A stretch of DNA of 60,000 nucleotides from Owenia fusiformis. Lineage: Eukaryota; Annelida; Polychaeta; Sabellida; Oweniidae. Within the stretch, counting starts at the first letter, position 1, and every line of letters begins with the position of its first letter. Positions 41,601 to 56,600 of this stretch are shown here, piece after piece. A model generated the notes under the pieces. It was given only the letters and a program-made list of their open reading frames with translations. It did not search any database and was not told the origin of the DNA. Made by a program: the position numbers and the translations under genes. The DNA lies in contig CAIIXF020000006.1 of the NCBI GenBank assembly GCA_903813345.2, forward strand, positions 37,601,936-37,661,935, given 5' to 3'.

Positions 41601-44600
41601 TATTGAAATCATTGGTACTGTTTTCATTTAATATAATGTGTCCATTCGTCTATTTGTATGTTTTCAGATATGAGTTAGCCGTGGGGACAAGTCCAGGTGG
41701 TTCCCAATTAAAGAAGTTTTATGTCGTTCCATTAAATAGTTACATCACGAAAATCAAGCATTTGGACCTGAGTTTTCAAAAACAGGTAAACAGTACAGAA
41801 TGTTTTTTATAATCATCACGTAGAACAAAGTTCGTCCGTTGCTTCAAGCAATAGCGGAATAATCTAAGGTGTATTAATCTAGCCTAGAAATACACGTAAC
41901 TACCTATTGGTATTTTTAACACACAAACGTCTATAAAAAAACTTAAAAGCAAAGGGGTAAATAGAAAAAAACAACCGGAAAATACATCATGCAAACATGG
42001 ACAAAAAACATGTATTTCATTCTCGCGATCTGAATGTATACAGTATTGCTAATACGAAATTATTTTAACGCTTAACCAATACTGTATTGTAAAATTGTAA
42101 AATGTATGTTTACCATGTAACTGTATTGTAATTGTTTTTTGCAATTGCTTTAACATGCTTATTCTTTGAAATAAAAAAAATTAAAAAAAAAAAAAAATTA
42201 TCTACAAACGGAAGACCTACATTTTTGTAGATGTTTGTAACTATACGGGCAACTAATGCTGCTGGACTAACATCGACATCTACCTCAAATGGGGTTTTCA
42301 TAAGCCGTTTCTCAGCAGGATTACCCACATTAGGCGTTTCTACTGTTTCTGATGGTAGCAGACCTGGGATTGACATGTAAGCTTTTTATTTAGTCGCCAT
42401 AACGTCTCTCGGCTATGTAATGAGAATCGGGCAAATCCTACATATGATAGAAATTAAGGATGTTCTAGATCTGTTTTAACATTTAAGTGTCTTCAGTTGG
42501 ACGTGGACACATGTTACTAACACACCAATTGATTCCTGTGTAAAGTTTATTTTGTGTACATGTTCAAGCAAGAAAAAAATAACTCGCATATAAAACAGCA
42601 TAGAATATAGTCCAGAGTAGGGATACTAGCGGTTACCGTTGGTTATTTGGTTTTCTGTATAAAAACGCCTTTTCTCCTTTTCTGTCTCGTCGCAGCGCCA
42701 TCTTGTGTTTGATAAATGAACCAAGGTTTATTCTCGATAGGGTAAGTACTTATCTATCAGGAAACATTTACAAGTTTGGTTAGAAACAGAATTGTTAAAG
42801 ATGGAGGAGTGATCTTTGAGAGCGGAATAATTTTCTAAAACAGGTAGCTTTACAGTGGTAGCTCTCTTCAGATTTAGTTATCTCAAAAACGGTGAGGTCA
42901 CCGTTTCATTATTTTGTAACGGCAAGCTAGGCAAGACTCCAATGAACACTGGGCACTGTTTCGCTGAGCTAGATCTGTGCCCATGAATATATTATGAAAT
43001 GAAACGTTATAGTGGTCCTCAATGGGATTTTTAACTGCAATCTTGACCCATTGCAAGTGCAAAAGTAACAGGATAGCAAGCTATTATTTTAACATTTAAG
43101 TTTAATATATATTTTGCTATTTTAGTGACTACCAAAAGGACCGCGAGCAGCTGACTGCTAATTGGGACTTCAGTGGCGATCCATGTCCTATTGAAAGTAC
43201 ATATTGGAGTATACATCAATTAGATGGCACTGAATTTATGAAAGCAATGCGGGTACCTTCTTCACAGACATATGGTGTTTATGATAGCCTCAACCTTCAA
43301 AATGGAGATGGCTTTTATGTAATAGTACAAGGTGTTAATTACTTAGGTTACACACAAACTCTTCGTTCAGATGGTGTAACTGTGCAGCAAGAACCATTGA
43401 TGCCTGGAAATGTGAGGGATGGTCCAATAATCGGAGTTGATTTTAACGTTCAACCATCCACGACTGAACTGTGGGCTAACTGGGATGCATTTGGGAAGGA
43501 TAGACAAAACAAAAAAGGTATTGTATATCAGATTAAATACTATGCATACGTGCCTAAAGATATAAAAGGGCGTGAATTTCAAATTACTGAATTGAACAGG
43601 TACTTTTTACTTTTGCACCGTCTAGAAAGCGAGAAACACGTCTATAGATAAAAACGTGGTCAAAAAATGCAGCGAACCGCATATTTGAGTTCAGTGTTAG
43701 TAACACATCGCCTACATACCAAATATATGTGCCCTAGCCTACTGAAAAATGTACTCACGTTCACCCCGAAATGTACAATGATTTTCCATATTTTTTACGA
43801 AAACCGACCATTTCCGATCTAATTCATTTAAACTTATTGAGGCTTATTCAGGACTGAACAGGTACATTCTAGTTGAATATGGTCGGAGAAACGATCTATA
43901 AAAATATTGCTTAACCCAACTCCGGCGAAATGTACCCACACTCTCCTTTTTCCAAATTGTTCACAAAATATTATCATTGTTCAAGTTTATTATCCCATTG
44001 GTCGAAGTTTTGAGGGATAAAGGGACGCCTCCGTCCGTTCATCGGTACGGTGATAACTCAAATACTGTTGGATCGACTTTTAAAATGGCCACAGGTTTCG
44101 AAATGGCCGCCATTTAGTGTCAACTTTACAGTATCACACCGGTATAGCCTGACAACGGTAAAGTCAGGTACCGTTGTCACAAATGGCTCACATAACTGTC
44201 GCTTCAATTAGATTTTCATGAACTGTATGTTTAACAGAGCACCTAGACTAAATTCCTTGGAACAACAATCAATCAAAGTGTCTTAATACTCATTGTACAA
44301 TTAATAATGTTCTACCATCGAAATAAAGTATTTAATTTAACCGACCCAAATGAGATACGGAACAACAGACACTGTAATTATTATAATATGCCGTTGTCTT
44401 TGTCGTTGGATATCACAAAAATATACAAACAGTATTACTATACTATATAATAATTATAATATAAACCTGTTTTTGCAAAAGCTAGAACAATGAAATTGTG
44501 AAGATCGTACATAAGACACTATGACCCTCAGAGCTAACTCATGCGTGCAAAGGGTGCATAACGTGCCGATCATAACATCGTCCTGCTAAGCTTCTGGATG

Positions 44601-47600
44601 CCTTGCAACTAGAATCCAGGATAGCAGCGCTGAATTCAGTTTCGTTGCAATTTTGGAACAAACATTCAAACTATTATGTGAATCTATATTGAGTTTATAC
44701 AGAAAATATTACGTGGATTAGGTTCAGCTGGAAAGTAACATTTTGGTAAAAAAATGCAATACCTGCACATGTTATTTTCTGGTACAAAATTAAGTATGAA
44801 GGCATATTTCCTTGCTTTTTTCAGGAAAGTATCACTACATTGTCTACTTTTACTAAACCTGAAAACAGGTCAATGGTAGCTCCTGTGCTGTCTTTGAAAC
44901 TTTGAAAGAAAGTTTTGAAAAATAGAAAGTGTGAAATATCAGAAATTCCTTGAGTTCCCATTGAACTCTTACCAGATATACTAATAGAAGACAATGTAGT
45001 GATACTTTCCAGAAAAAGCATGAAAATTAACACATTCCTTCATACTTTATTGTGTACCAGAAAATATGTGAAGGTATAGCAATTTTTTACCAAAATGTTA
45101 TTTTCCACCTGTTCCTTTATATATGTAAATTACATTCAGGTTATTCTACCTCATTGGATTCTGACATTGGAGAACATCAAGGAATTGAGTTCTATGAGGT
45201 TGCTGTCGGTACTGATCGCCGCTACCCCCAAACACGGAACAACGTTCACCCATTTATACGAGTAGGTTTAAACAGGACATGGCATTTTACAAATTTGCAA
45301 CTCATTCCCAAAGTTGCCTACTACTATATAACGGTAAAAGCTGTTGGTGTCTCTACTGCTGTCAGATTGCAAACATCAAATGGTATTCGAGTGGGATTTG
45401 GTGGAATCGTGAAGAAACATGGAGAAGTACAACTAGCAGAGTGAGTCATTCATGTTCCTCATCGAACTAAGGAACTATTTTAATATTCAATAACTTATTC
45501 AAACGATACCTTACATCATATTTTATCAATCTAAAGTTAATGCCGGTGTGAAAGAAATTATGGTTCCCTGGGGATTATGGTCCCCTTTCCTTACGGTCCT
45601 TACTGGCCCAGACTGTGTATAAATAATAAGAAAAAAATTGTAATTAGGTCACCATATAAATCAATAGAGTAGGACCAAAATTTGATAGGACCACCTACCC
45701 TTTTACACCGGTGTAACCCTAATTTCTTTCACACCTGGTATTTAGTTCTATGACGTGTCGCAAAAAGGTGGCGCATTTGTTTTTTAAGGGTATCGCGTGA
45801 ATTTAACTTTGATTCCCCGGATTATAAGATAATATTCTAATTAAAGTTATATATCATTTTAAAGCTGTTTCGATGAAGATTTTAGATCAACTACACTCCG
45901 TTCACATTTTTTGCGCGTTCGTTTTTAAAAAAGAGTTTTTTACCAAAACATCTGGCAAATATCCCATGTTGACACGTTACATTTTGAATTATTTTTCGTC
46001 TTTAAACGCTCATAACTCGAACAATATATGACTATTATACTTATTTTTCGTCTTGATAAAGGTAGATGGAAGTTTTATTTCAAAGGATGAATTTTAGTAA
46101 GCGTCCCATATTGTGACGTCATAGAGTCTGAAAAATAGAATCTGTTGACAGCGACCTTTTTTGCTCATTTTTTGGTACCTTCAACTTTTCAGGTGTACAT
46201 AAAACAAAAAATACGAGATCAATTTTTAATAAATCATACATGATTATTTTGCTCCTAAACTCTAGTTTATTAATAAATAGTTGATTTTGTTCACAAAAGT
46301 ATGTGTTTTCTGTTGTATGTGGAAAAGTGGAGGACGAAAGGTTTTCAAAATTTATTAAAATAGGGCTATTTTACGCCATTCGCCTATTTTCAAGCACAGC
46401 AACACGTATATTTATTTCACCTAAAATATCAATTGATTCGTGTTTTATGATGCTCCTAACCCATTGTTAATACATATACAATATCAGATTTATTCGCCTT
46501 AAATATTTTGAGCTATAGAGGCAAATGTGGAGGACGAAAGGATTTCCATAAGTGTTCATTTTTCTCAAAAACGTCACATTCTATCATGTTAAAAGCGAGG
46601 ATCCTCTGGATTACTCCACAAAATGTGTAACAATGCGTGCGCGAGCTTTTTGCGACACGTCTATATAATTTGGATTTATGTTATGTATTTCACCAAATTG
46701 ATTTTATTAAATATAATACATGTATATGTCATTGTTGTATTCCAGGTGTGTCCAATCTGGGACAAATCTTGAATTTACGTGGGGAGACTTTGAGTTTGGT
46801 CTCCCTGTCATGTTTTACCAATGGGGAATTTCTTCAAACCTTTCGTCTGTTGATGCAATCAACTGTGATCAACTGGTTAGTATATTTTGAAGGCACTAAA
46901 TATGAATTTCATGTTTTGAAGTGGTACTTTACATACCCTTTCCTTTCCAAATTAGGACTGACACTATGATTCCTTTTCCCTTAAAACATGTGTCATGGTC
47001 ACTAAAATAATCTGAATGTGCACCAAGCTTTTCATTTCATTTCAGTCCAACACTATTAAGCTAAAGATTATATATCGTATGTTCTATTTACAGCAGGTAG
47101 TTGATACTACTATTGATACACCGATGTTAAATAATTTTGACATTCAACCAATGACAAATGTGAAAATGGATACTATGGTTCAGAGGCAAGGATTGGCAAT
47201 GCATCACGGTAGCTCATACTTAGTAGTTGTTATAGCAACAGATGAATCCACAACATGTGCTATGGCAACAAAAACGATACGTGTCGACACTACTCCACCG
47301 AATACTGGATCTATTCAAGTTGGACCTCCGAATAACTTGGTAAAAAATTATATTTAATCATGGATATAATAAAGAGTTTTACAGACAGACACCTGATCAT
47401 CATCTTTCCGACCATTATTTTTCAAATTAACAATCTACAGGGTGTCCCCCGAAAGTATGCCCCCCCCCCCCCCCCTAGGCAGACATATTCCAGTGTCCTC
47501 ATAGTATGTGTCATATATCATTTTAAAGCGTATTCAAAGTTACATTGATTTGCCAAGTATCATGGTTTAACTCTCAAATGGGAAAAAGTTATAGTCATTT

Positions 47601-50600
47601 TAAAAGTTCGTGTTTTGTCAAAATAAAGTTCAATTTTACGCCACATTACCAGTCAATGTGTCCCCCCTTGGCCATGTAAACAGCAGCAATTATTTTCAGA
47701 TATGACCTTAAAAGCCCTTGAAATAGGGGTGTGGAATTTTATAACCCTATTAAAACCTGTTAAGGGACTTTAGAAGAGTTTCCTTAGAGTTTCTACCCTC
47801 ACCGTTCTCTTTTTCCAACTCAATATCCATCCGACCCGAAAAGAATTGCTGCTGTTAAGATGGCCCGGGAGGACACATTGACGAGTGATTTGGTGTAAAA
47901 TTGAACTTAATTTTGACCAAACACTAAATCGTGAAATGCCTGTAACTTTTTCCCATTTGGGAGTTAAACCATGATACTTGGCAAATTAATGTAACTTTGG
48001 ATAAGCTTTAAAATGATATGTGACACATACTATGAGGACACTGGAATATGTCTGCCTAGGGGGGGGGGGCATGCTTCCGGGACACCCTGTATAGCTCAAT
48101 TCGAGGCCTAGATAATGTACGTTTCCATTATAATCTTAAAGCAATTTATTACGTAATTGCACGTTTTAGAACTTCAGACAAGATTTTATGTTAAATTACT
48201 TGGTAGTTACTGTTTTGCACTTTTACTACAATGAACTGCCCTTTACCAACAGGATGTCATGTTTTGGGAAGCAGTTGATCGACTCACTGTTAGTTGGACA
48301 AACTTTACAGATCCCGATTCGTCGATAGAAAGTTTCAGCATAGCCGTGTATGCAGGGGCACCATGTGATGGTACACCAGCTAATAGCCCGAGTATCAAAA
48401 TCACTGAAACCATTGAACTGACTGGTAATCTTACCACTCACACGTTTTTCCATCTCAATTTACAGGTACATAAAAGTAATCTGTTGATACTTTCTAATAA
48501 AACTGTTTTTGTTCTATATGATTTATTTACAGGCTTAAGTGTTTAATGAAGGAAACAGAGGTTATTGACAGTTGCCCTGTTAGATAATGTCGATTTTCTT
48601 AGATATATCTGTCCCAGCTGTATGTAGTCTTGTCATTTTTCAATAGCGAAAATGACAGCATAAACATATACATGTATCGGTTTACTGATCTTGTGATATT
48701 CTGTAATGACACAAAATATAATCGTTGAGGATTGAAAAAACAAGAACAAATACATGCACATTTACACATTTTGTAATTTTGGATGATGGTGACTGTGATT
48801 GCTCCATTTTCAAATTGGAAAGAAATGTGTATGGAAGTGCATTGTATTTGAATCGAAAAATTGTTGTTTCATTTTACAGGAAGACCAGCCGTACTATATA
48901 CAGTTGGGAGTAACTAACTGTGCAGGATTGAGGGCGTCTGTCTTTAGTAAGCCTATCCTTATCGAACCAAATGCACCTGAAGCAGGCAGTGTAAAAGATG
49001 GCATCATTTTCAGACGAGATTTGGAGTATCAACAATCTGTGCATGATGTAGAAGGTAAATTTGTTTGTTTCAGTAGATTAAGTTTGTGAACGATGTTGTG
49101 GATGTGATGTATTATTTTATTTATTACATGACATAAAAAAGGCAGTTGGTCTACTACGCTGCCCAATTACATTTTTTTTCTTTTGTCTGCGATTTTCAGA
49201 TCAGTACGATAAAAGAATGCAAATATATTGTCTCCCTGTTCTTTAATATGGCTTTGGACATTTTACATTTTAGCAACTTTTCTGTACGATATGGATCCTG
49301 CAACTGACTCTTGTCCAAATGTTAAGCTAGATTTGACCCCGACTTCGTGGAATTACGTCCATCATGAAGGAGCGTGGGGAATACGTACAAATGACTTTTA
49401 TCATAAGCATCGGGTAAATTTTATTGAAAAAAATATAATTCATATATAAGAAGATTTTGGTTCCTTTACAATAGTGGACTGTTTTCTGCAATTGTATTTG
49501 TTGAAATTCAAAATGTATTTGCACCTTATTGAATTTTTCACTTTTGCTCGACTGCAAAGCTGATTGTGTTAAATTTATCTTTCCAGGTTCATTTTACCGG
49601 CAATAAATTACAGCTTGAATTAACGCCTGGTGTAAATTCAGAGAAAATGTTAGCTTCTGCAGTTGACAGCAACTTACATGTAACGTCGGGGCATTATGAG
49701 GTAACTACATAATTAAAACATATGTATGTGTGTGTGTTTTAATCCATAGTTTACCTCTAACCAGTTTGTTATCAGGTATTTAGTCTTAAACTTAAACGTC
49801 TGTACCAAATTTTGTGTTTTTATGATTGTAGTTTGAGATGAAGGCCGGAGGCTCGCAGCTGCAGAGTGTAACAAGTGTTGTTCTAAGAGATGGCCCACGT
49901 GGTGTGTTTGTGGACTTACATGTATATGTTAATAATCACAGTGGTAAGTATGCCAATTTATTGTAGCACCATCAGAAGTGGTGACATTTTGTTATAGTCT
50001 TCAATTTTTGAGGACGACGTTCTGCGGTTGGCGGATGGCGTCTGAAAGGCAACCTTTATGATGAAACATAAATAAGTCAAATATCATATCTTGTTCTGTC
50101 TAACAGATATCGCTAGCATACAACAGAGTACTACTAAAAGCCCCATGGACAACAGTTTAACGTTTGAAAAACTACCACTAGAGGGAGACACTTACGATGA
50201 TAATGGGGAAATTCCAGGAAAACAGAATGCATGTGGAATACAACTGCATCCAGGTTTGTACAAAGGCCCATAGGTTTTCTTAAAATAAATGTTTTGCAAT
50301 TCAAAATCAAAAAAGATAAAGCTTGCTCCTTTAAATATTTTTTGCCTATTTAAAAAACAAAACAAAAGCTTATTTAATTAATTGTAAAGACATTTACATT
50401 TTTGTTGGAGTTTTGGATGCTTTTAAAGGTTTTCAATGAAATTGAGTATATTTATCATTACTAATGATGTATGACTTTTATATTTTAACAGGACAAGTTG
50501 GAGAGTCTAGTTATGCTGTCCTATGGTGTACATGGCTAAAGGATACCATGGACCATAACTACGAAGTCATACATCTTGACTTTGACCCATCAGAGTCTTG

Positions 50601-53600
50601 GCACACATATGGCATTAATCTACAAATGGTATGCGACAGCATTGTCCACTTTCAAATAGATCTAGATACAACCGAATCATCTATACCTTAGTTGGATGTC
50701 ATTTGTGTCCTGCAGAATCAATGTCCCTTTGTTTTGGCATATGCAACAAGGATTTGAGCACAAGACGCCTGCCTTTCTAAGGCATTTCAAAATTGGCTTA
50801 ACATGCAAATATATTTCGTGCATTATTCCACAATGTCATATATGCATGGATAGGTTAATCTTCATGGTTATATCATTTAGCTGTCGTCTAAATTATTATA
50901 TTTTGCATATTAATGCTTTTAGGAGGACAACAACATAGAGTTATTTATAGATGGCGCAATCAAAGCTATACTCTATGGAGTTCCTGACATCAGTGAACAT
51001 GGTATTTTGAGTTTGGGTATCAGGAGCAATGACGTTTACTACCCAGACAACATCGATCCGTTTAATAGAGTATCGTCAAAAGCTTACTTCGATCTAATCA
51101 GGTACTTCTCTCAAATAAATACTGCGTATTGGTGTTGTACATATATATCAGAGAATGTGCTATTCATATTTTAGCGAAATAAACAAATCGATGTTCTCAA
51201 TTTAATGTAGTACTCCAGAATAGTTTTTGTAAGAGCATTGGAAAGGAAATCATACCTTTAAAGAATTGGTTTTGTGAAGCATTCTCCTGTTATTTGTAGT
51301 GTACCACCAGACGCAGAGACCTCAGATTGCAATTATGGAATTCCTTTCCAAACAAAGCACACGGCAGTTATTGAGTTCCTTGCTGGGCTAGGCACAACCA
51401 AGGAGAGTGTGGATGTTATGCCATTCAAACAGGTAGAACATTAAAACAATAATATTTTATAGGAAAGCAATCAACGTATAATCACAGGGGTTTATTTATC
51501 AATGTACCATTGCGCAATGATAGTAGTCGGCAAAAGTATTCCAATGAAAAACAATTGTATCTGAGTAACTTAAGCATTGCCACTATTTCTGATTTGAGTT
51601 TTAACGATGTTGTGCTAGTATGTGGCTAATCTTAATTTGTCGTTGCTTTTAGGTCATCTCAAGATGTATGCCATGTATAACCTCATGTGCTGCCTTGTAT
51701 TGTGATCCACATTGTGCTAGCTCAACACAAAGCTACACAGTGAAATTAACAAACCTTCACTTGGCAACCATGCAGAATGTGACTTCAATTCTAAACAGCA
51801 CAACATTAGAGCCTGCAACGTACTTCGTTCATATTAGAGTAATAACAGGTATGTGTGGTTTATTTCATGCCAAAAACTGGCATATTTATAGGATATCCTA
51901 TGATTTTGAGGAATATCATTTTTATCTACGAGGTGATACTGATATCTGCACGAGAGAGCAAAGCGAACGAGTGCATATATCAATATCACCGAGTAGATTA
52001 AAATGATATTCTGAAAAAATCATAGGATGTTCTTATTATCCTACACTTACAAGGAGTGAACTAAATGTATGATATCATTGCAAAATGAATTTCATGCCAA
52101 ATAGAGTCAATTTGGCGGGAAATCAGCAAGCGGAGTATATCGTCACAATATCCTCCGCATATTGGGTTATCCGGAGTATATCGTCACGATATCCTCCGCC
52201 CGGAGTATATCATCACGATATCCTCCGATTATTCATTTTGCCAATAAATATCAAATTTATTTTTTGATGTTATTATACATTTAGTACACTAAGTATAGGA
52301 TAATTTGTATTATTATAATGATGTTTTTGGCTCGCCTGTTATGACACTATAATGCAATTAATGCATATTGTAGGTTCAGGTCTTTATGCCACGTCAACAT
52401 CGAATGGCATCACTCTAGACACAAGTGGACCAGTGATAGATGTCTTATACCACATTGATGTATCAGTGTCTGACTTAAATGAAGCTCATGTGCAAGGTCA
52501 GACTCACACTATAGCAGCCAGATGGGATGCATATGACCTAGAGAGTCAGGTTTGTACAAATACATATTGGTTATGACATCTGTTTTTGTCACTGCTGTAT
52601 TGCGTTGTGTAAATAGTAACCACAACGACTTGTTGTTCAGTATATATTATGATATAGTATGATATTATGATAACCAAATGGTTAGTCACAGGGCAAAACG
52701 ACTCATAGGCTATGACTTTTCAGAGTATGTTGTTGACATGTTAGGTATACTTTGGACAAGTAAAGTACGCTAGCTATTTAATTGTTATCCTGGTAAGATT
52801 TTGCTAATTGTGTCTACAAGACTTGCCAAATGCCTGGTAAGGTACGTCATAAGAATGAGCCAAAATAGTTTTTTTAGAATTGAAAGAACTTTTTATTTCA
52901 ACATCCGTTTCGGTTTGTCTCAAATTTGTTAAAAATAATTGAGTACGCCATTTTGCAAACTGGATGAGTAAGTGATGAATGGTTCGTACAGAGATTCCAT
53001 CTAAATGTGAAGTACATCGGTTACTACAGGTGGTTTTGTTCGAATGGGCAATTGGAAGTGCTAAAGACAGAACAGATATTCAACCATTCATCGCAGTTGA
53101 CAAAGAGAAACTGGTTAAAAGTGACAACCTGACTGGTCTGCTCTCAGATAACCATACATATTACATAACACTCCGTGTCACGAATGGAGCTGGTGGACAA
53201 ACAGTCAATGTTTCAAAGGGTGTGTGAAACTACCTTAGATTTAACTGTTAATTTAATGAAATAAGATGCCTTATTTTTAATGAATTATGCAGTACTTTAT
53301 GATAAATACCAAAAAGCTAAATCAGATATCAACTCAAACGTGAACTATTTAAAGGTATATTGATAATGCTACCGAAGGAGATACATGGTTATGCGTCTGT
53401 CAACATAACCTGCAAGGACGAGTTTTTTGACACTAATCTACCAGTTGATGTGCGTGGATGTTTCGACCAAGACAGTACTGGTATCGAATGGGTACAGACA
53501 AGGCAACGTGAAGGTGATCTAGACTGTAAGTGATTTTACACTTAAGTTTTAAATGTCAATATGTTATAAAAAAGACAAAATTGCATTGATACATTATGAT

Positions 53601-56600
53601 AATTAATTTAGTTGCATTTTTATGTTTTAATTGTTTCTATTTATAGATTTCACCGTTGGATCGTCTCAACATACACCTGGTGACATTATCGCGAAGTTAC
53701 AAATAGGCCCAACTGAAATCAACAATTCTGTTGAATATGGCTCGGTCAAAGTTGATAATGGAACTATAATGTCTAACCCGTATGGAAAGATAAATATATC
53801 AGACGTTAATATAGCTGGTTTTCAGGAATACATTCTTGAAGATCACCCAAGGAAGAACAGATTTCATATGGAACCAGGGAGGTTAGTTAGTAATACTACA
53901 TAAATGGTTCATCTATATGTTGACATAACATACGCTCTGCGTCCTGTGTTATTTAACTGTATATTTGCTTATGCTTAAGACAAAATGAATTGAAATCGAA
54001 TTAAATTGAGTCAGGATGCCATTTCTATGCATCGCCTAAGTGTTTATGGTATGATCTAAGTCGATATGCAGCCTCACTTCCTGGATGATTCTTAATTAAC
54101 ATTCCTTTTAGGTATTTTCTTTGAATAGTAAATATTATATTGACAAATATATTGTTTTATGTTTTTAGAACCATCTATGCCAGTTTAGAAGTTTGCCAGC
54201 CTGGTAATGTGTGTTCTACAAGGGGTATGGCGAAAGCAGTAATACTGCGACCCTCGGACCAAATACGCTCTTCAAAGGAATGTTGTCGATTATCCAAATT
54301 CAGTGCACTTGATAACAGTTTAACTGTTCGAGCTAGTGGTATTGAGGCAGAAAAAGCACTTGTCTGTGGCGTTCTCTCGGAGACAGATGTTGTTGAAGAG
54401 TATATGTCAGACGCAAGTGAAGAGTTCAACCCATATATCGTCAACCCAGCATCGTCAATGGAGAGTACCGATAGAGAGCTACGAAAAAGGTATACATCAT
54501 ATGCTCAGCGCCATAAGGATGTATGTGAATACAAAATTCCACTAAGATACATCCCTTTGGCGCTGAGCATGCGACATGTGAATATAATCATTCAATTGCG
54601 CTTCTTGACGTACAATCACAATGATTTGAATAGGCGATATCCTTCTTATATTTTATTTAATTATCTTGTCTTAGGTTGGGAAGATGGAGTGGAATAAGCT
54701 TCTTTGTTAACACAATTGGAGAAGAGCATCTCACCTCGCCATTAATTGTAGAAATTTCATTGCCAGTTGAGTCTGAATTCATCAACAGTAACTTAACATT
54801 GATAACATGGAACAAAGGTAACAGTTCTCTCATAATTTGAAAAATAAAGTGGTCTAGAGAACTTTACTACACGTTTTACTTCAGATCTGGTTCTTGGAAC
54901 TGACATGTGCCTCCACTCAGCCCTTAACTCAGTGAATGTCCGTATAATATCACAAGAAAATCCGGCAACTTATGCTTTAAAATGTCAATAATTATTTCTT
55001 AAACAAAGTCGCCCGGGCACCTACCTTCTCCGTTTTAACCCCCCTCTCCCGAGAAGAGAAGATTAAATAAGGATAAGCTCTATATTTCGTCAATACATTG
55101 GTCTAGCCTATTGTAAAATATCACCTCTTTTGTAGCTGAGCAACAGTGGCAATTGGCAGAAACCAACTGTGGTGCCCCAGTCCGTAAGGAGCCTGGTTTA
55201 ATAATTATCAGTGTATGTTCCTCTCCATCACCTGTCCGACATAAACGCCAAGCAGATGGTGAAATATCAGAATACAGCGGTCAGAGTCAGTTCGCTCTGA
55301 GTGAAGTGTCTGATCAGTTTGTGAACACACCGCCAAGGATCACATCGGCTGATTTTATATGGGTATTTGAGGACTATGGGTTGTCTTTGAATTTCTGGAT
55401 TGAAGCTTCTGATGAGGAAAATGATGACATCGCCTTCCTTGAAGATAACTCCAAACCAGTTACTATTCTCGGGGAATCGAGTTTAGAACGAAATGGAAAA
55501 TTAACATACAGGCCATGTCCGCACTGCAATGGGATAGACAAGTTTTATTTCCTTGCAGTCGAGCAAAGGACTGATGGTCACCCCCCGTTAACTACCCAAG
55601 GTGAACTCACTATTGAAATAAGACAGGCCAACGATGCACCGATGCTGTTTACTGCTGTTGAAGGTGTTTACCAAGAAGTCACACCAAATTATGGGATCGA
55701 TGTAACAGTTGAACAATATGCCGACCACACTGCATTATTCCACAAGTCTTTGCATCTTCTTATAGGAGCCATGGATTATGACAGAGATGATGACCTCACT
55801 CTAAAAACCGTAGGTCCTCATCAGGGTGTTGCAAATATTTCAACAATTGAGACCTTCCAAATCGTGCAGCAAAATTGTGAATCACAAATTGAAAGAAAGC
55901 AAAACACCAAATGGGCGAATATGTTCATGAACTACACTGGAAACGTTTATACTCCCTGTGGATTGCCCCAACAACCCATTCCTGATGACCAGATGAAGTG
56001 GATGTTCCAAACTTTAGTATACACCCCGAAACAAAACTTTTATGGTGAAGATGTAATGCAGCTTATGGTTGAAGATCGTTTAGCAACTAGGTCTGATGTT
56101 CTTACCATCCATATCCACGTTCTGGAGAACAAATGCAAGCACAATAGTACGTGTAATGGCACCTTTGTCGGCGATACACTTTGCGAGTACACTAACAGAA
56201 GTAATGGTTTTGATGGTTATTTTTGTAACTGCAATCCAGGTAAGTTGTCTGCGTTTGTTTTTTTTAATAAAGACACAAACCGTAAATATTAATGATAGCA
56301 TAATAATAGTTTATTTCTGTGTCACGGGTTTTACTAAAATATTACGGGTAAAATATTTGTGTTAAAACCATCAAAAAGTATCACGTCCATGTGGACAAAA
56401 CATCATATTTGAGTTGTTAAGTTGCAGCATAGGAAACACTCATTTGATGGTTTTAGTAATTATACACGCGACCCACAATTTATTTTGTTAGTACCTCAGT
56501 GTAAATACTCGCATCTGATTGGTCAATTAGCGGTCAACATTTTTGCCTGTACCTCACCTGTGCATCATGGGATATCATATTATTGACCGCTTATGTTACT

